From Desulfovibrio sp. (GTDB lineage: Bacteria; Desulfobacterota; Desulfovibrionia; Desulfovibrionales; Desulfovibrionaceae), in NCBI GenBank assembly GCA_031281815.1, contig JAITEY010000095.1:1-16633 (forward strand): a stretch of DNA of 16,633 nucleotides, given 5' to 3'. A program made the translations under genes and the position numbers. Under the pieces are notes generated by a model that was not told where the DNA came from, did not search any database, and saw only the letters and a program-made list of their open reading frames with translations. Positions 16,088 to 16,633 of the stretch are shown here, piece by piece; position 1 is the stretch's first letter, and each line of letters begins with the position of its first letter.

Positions 16088-16633
16088 TCAGAGCGCCTCG
16101 GCCATGCTCGCAAGCTCCATCACCTGCGCCTGTTCGTGCAGCCAGACGACCAGCTCCTGCCGGTTCCGGTAGCGGCAGGCATCCAGTTCCGCCAGCGCCG
16201 CGTCTACGCCGTCTATATCATACGCGGCGCAGGCCGCCTTGAGCCTTGCGAGCGTTGCGGCGTCGGGCGCGTCCTTGAGCGGCCGTTCGTCCCGGTCGCC
16301 TTTCGCCGGCAGTGCCGACAGAGCAGCCAGCAGACGTTCCAGCGTCTCGACACATTCGGCGTTATGCGTCGCGATGAAAGCGAAATCGCCGTTTATCGCC
16401 GCCGTCTCCAGTTTTTCCGCCATCCGCCCGGCCGGCGTCGCGCCGATACCCAGGCAGCTGCCCTTGATTCCGTGTATGACGACGACATAGTCGCCGAGCG
16501 TTTCTCCGGAAACGGCGCGCGCCTGTTCCAGAAGGCCGGGCGTATGCCGCACCCAGGATTCCAGTGCGCGCAGATAAGCGTCGGCATCGCCGGAGAAGCG
16601 TTTCAAGGCGGCTTCCACATCCAGGCCGGGAAT
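16088..16633 (-). CDS. C-terminal part of a signalling protein with an HPt domain (5' end outside the window)
   Basis: The frame is open to the window edge on the - strand: the residues IPGLD come before a GTG at 16618 that would otherwise be taken as the start. I-P-G-L-D-V-E-A-A-L-K-R-F-S-G-D is the usual lead-in to an HPt domain, so the gene very likely begins outside, probably as a hybrid kinase or response regulator. Seen: HPt helices with the phospho-acceptor motif HGIKGSCLGIGA (His codon at 16474-16472), then after a short polar linker a second helical segment (LKAACAAYDIDGVDAALAELDACRYRNRQELVVWLHEQ), a tail I associate with Desulfovibrio-type phosphorelay proteins. It ends with TGA at 16090-16088, facing the hybrid kinase, whose receiver could pass phosphate to such an HPt; that pairing is inference. 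Confidence 0.85.
   Translation of the reverse strand: MPGLDVEAALKRFSGDADAYLRALESWVRHTPGLLEQARAVSGETLGDYVVVIHGIKGSCLGIGATPAGRMAEKLETAAINGDFAFIATHNAECVETLERLLAALSALPAKGDRDERPLKDAPDAATLARLKAACAAYDIDGVDAALAELDACRYRNRQELVVWLHEQAQVMELASMAEAL

Noticed and set aside
12715..16113. Very long - strand frame (1132 codons) across the histidine kinase
   Set aside because: The + strand frame has every kinase and receiver motif in order; the - strand product has none and reflects third-position GC bias.

Overview
The window is a GC-rich, densely packed bacterial chromosome segment. It carries most of a division and cell wall (dcw) cluster, all on the + strand, in the order murF (3' part), mraY, murD, ftsW, murG, murC, murB, ftsQ, ftsA, ftsZ. 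There is no ddl gene between murC and ftsQ. This order, the MurD and FtsZ sequence style, and the very large Cache/PAS hybrid kinase next door suggest a Desulfovibrionales-type organism (Desulfobacterota). That placement is inferred from general knowledge; no search was run.

Layout: 1-867 is the 3' part of murF, whose product ends in a tail of nine tandem 7-residue repeats. 857-8235 holds the lipid I/II pathway (MraY, MurD, MurG, MurC, MurB) and the polymerase FtsW. 8312-11872 holds the divisome genes ftsQ, ftsA and ftsZ. 11873-12255 is a noncoding gap with two near-identical intrinsic terminators and a candidate operator. 12256-15999 is a membrane hybrid histidine kinase. 16088-16633 on the - strand is the C-terminal, HPt-containing end of a second signalling protein that runs off the window.

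The most unusual feature is at four gene junctions: mraY/murD, ftsW/murG, murC/murB and murB/ftsQ. Each looks tandemly duplicated (unit about 92-125 bp), which leaves a 34-42 codon minicistron between the two real genes. The N-terminus of each minicistron copies the start of the downstream protein and its C-terminus copies the end of the upstream protein. All four starts are displaced by a number of bases equal to 2 mod 3, so an unbroken chain of stop/start overlaps (ATGA, GTGA or a 16-bp overlap) is kept. The copies have diverged, so this is not an assembly artefact of identical repeats. The evidence is strong for murC/murB, murB/ftsQ and ftsW/murG, and weaker for mraY/murD. The murF repeat and the duplicated terminators point to the same tendency for short local duplication at gene ends.

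How the genes work together: MurB and MurC-F build UDP-MurNAc-pentapeptide, MraY and MurG make lipid I and II, FtsW polymerises septal glycan, FtsQ links the periplasmic divisome, and FtsA tethers the FtsZ ring. The overlapping starts and stops suggest one translationally coupled operon from murF to ftsQ, with stand-alone ribosome binding sites for ftsA and ftsZ and termination after ftsZ.
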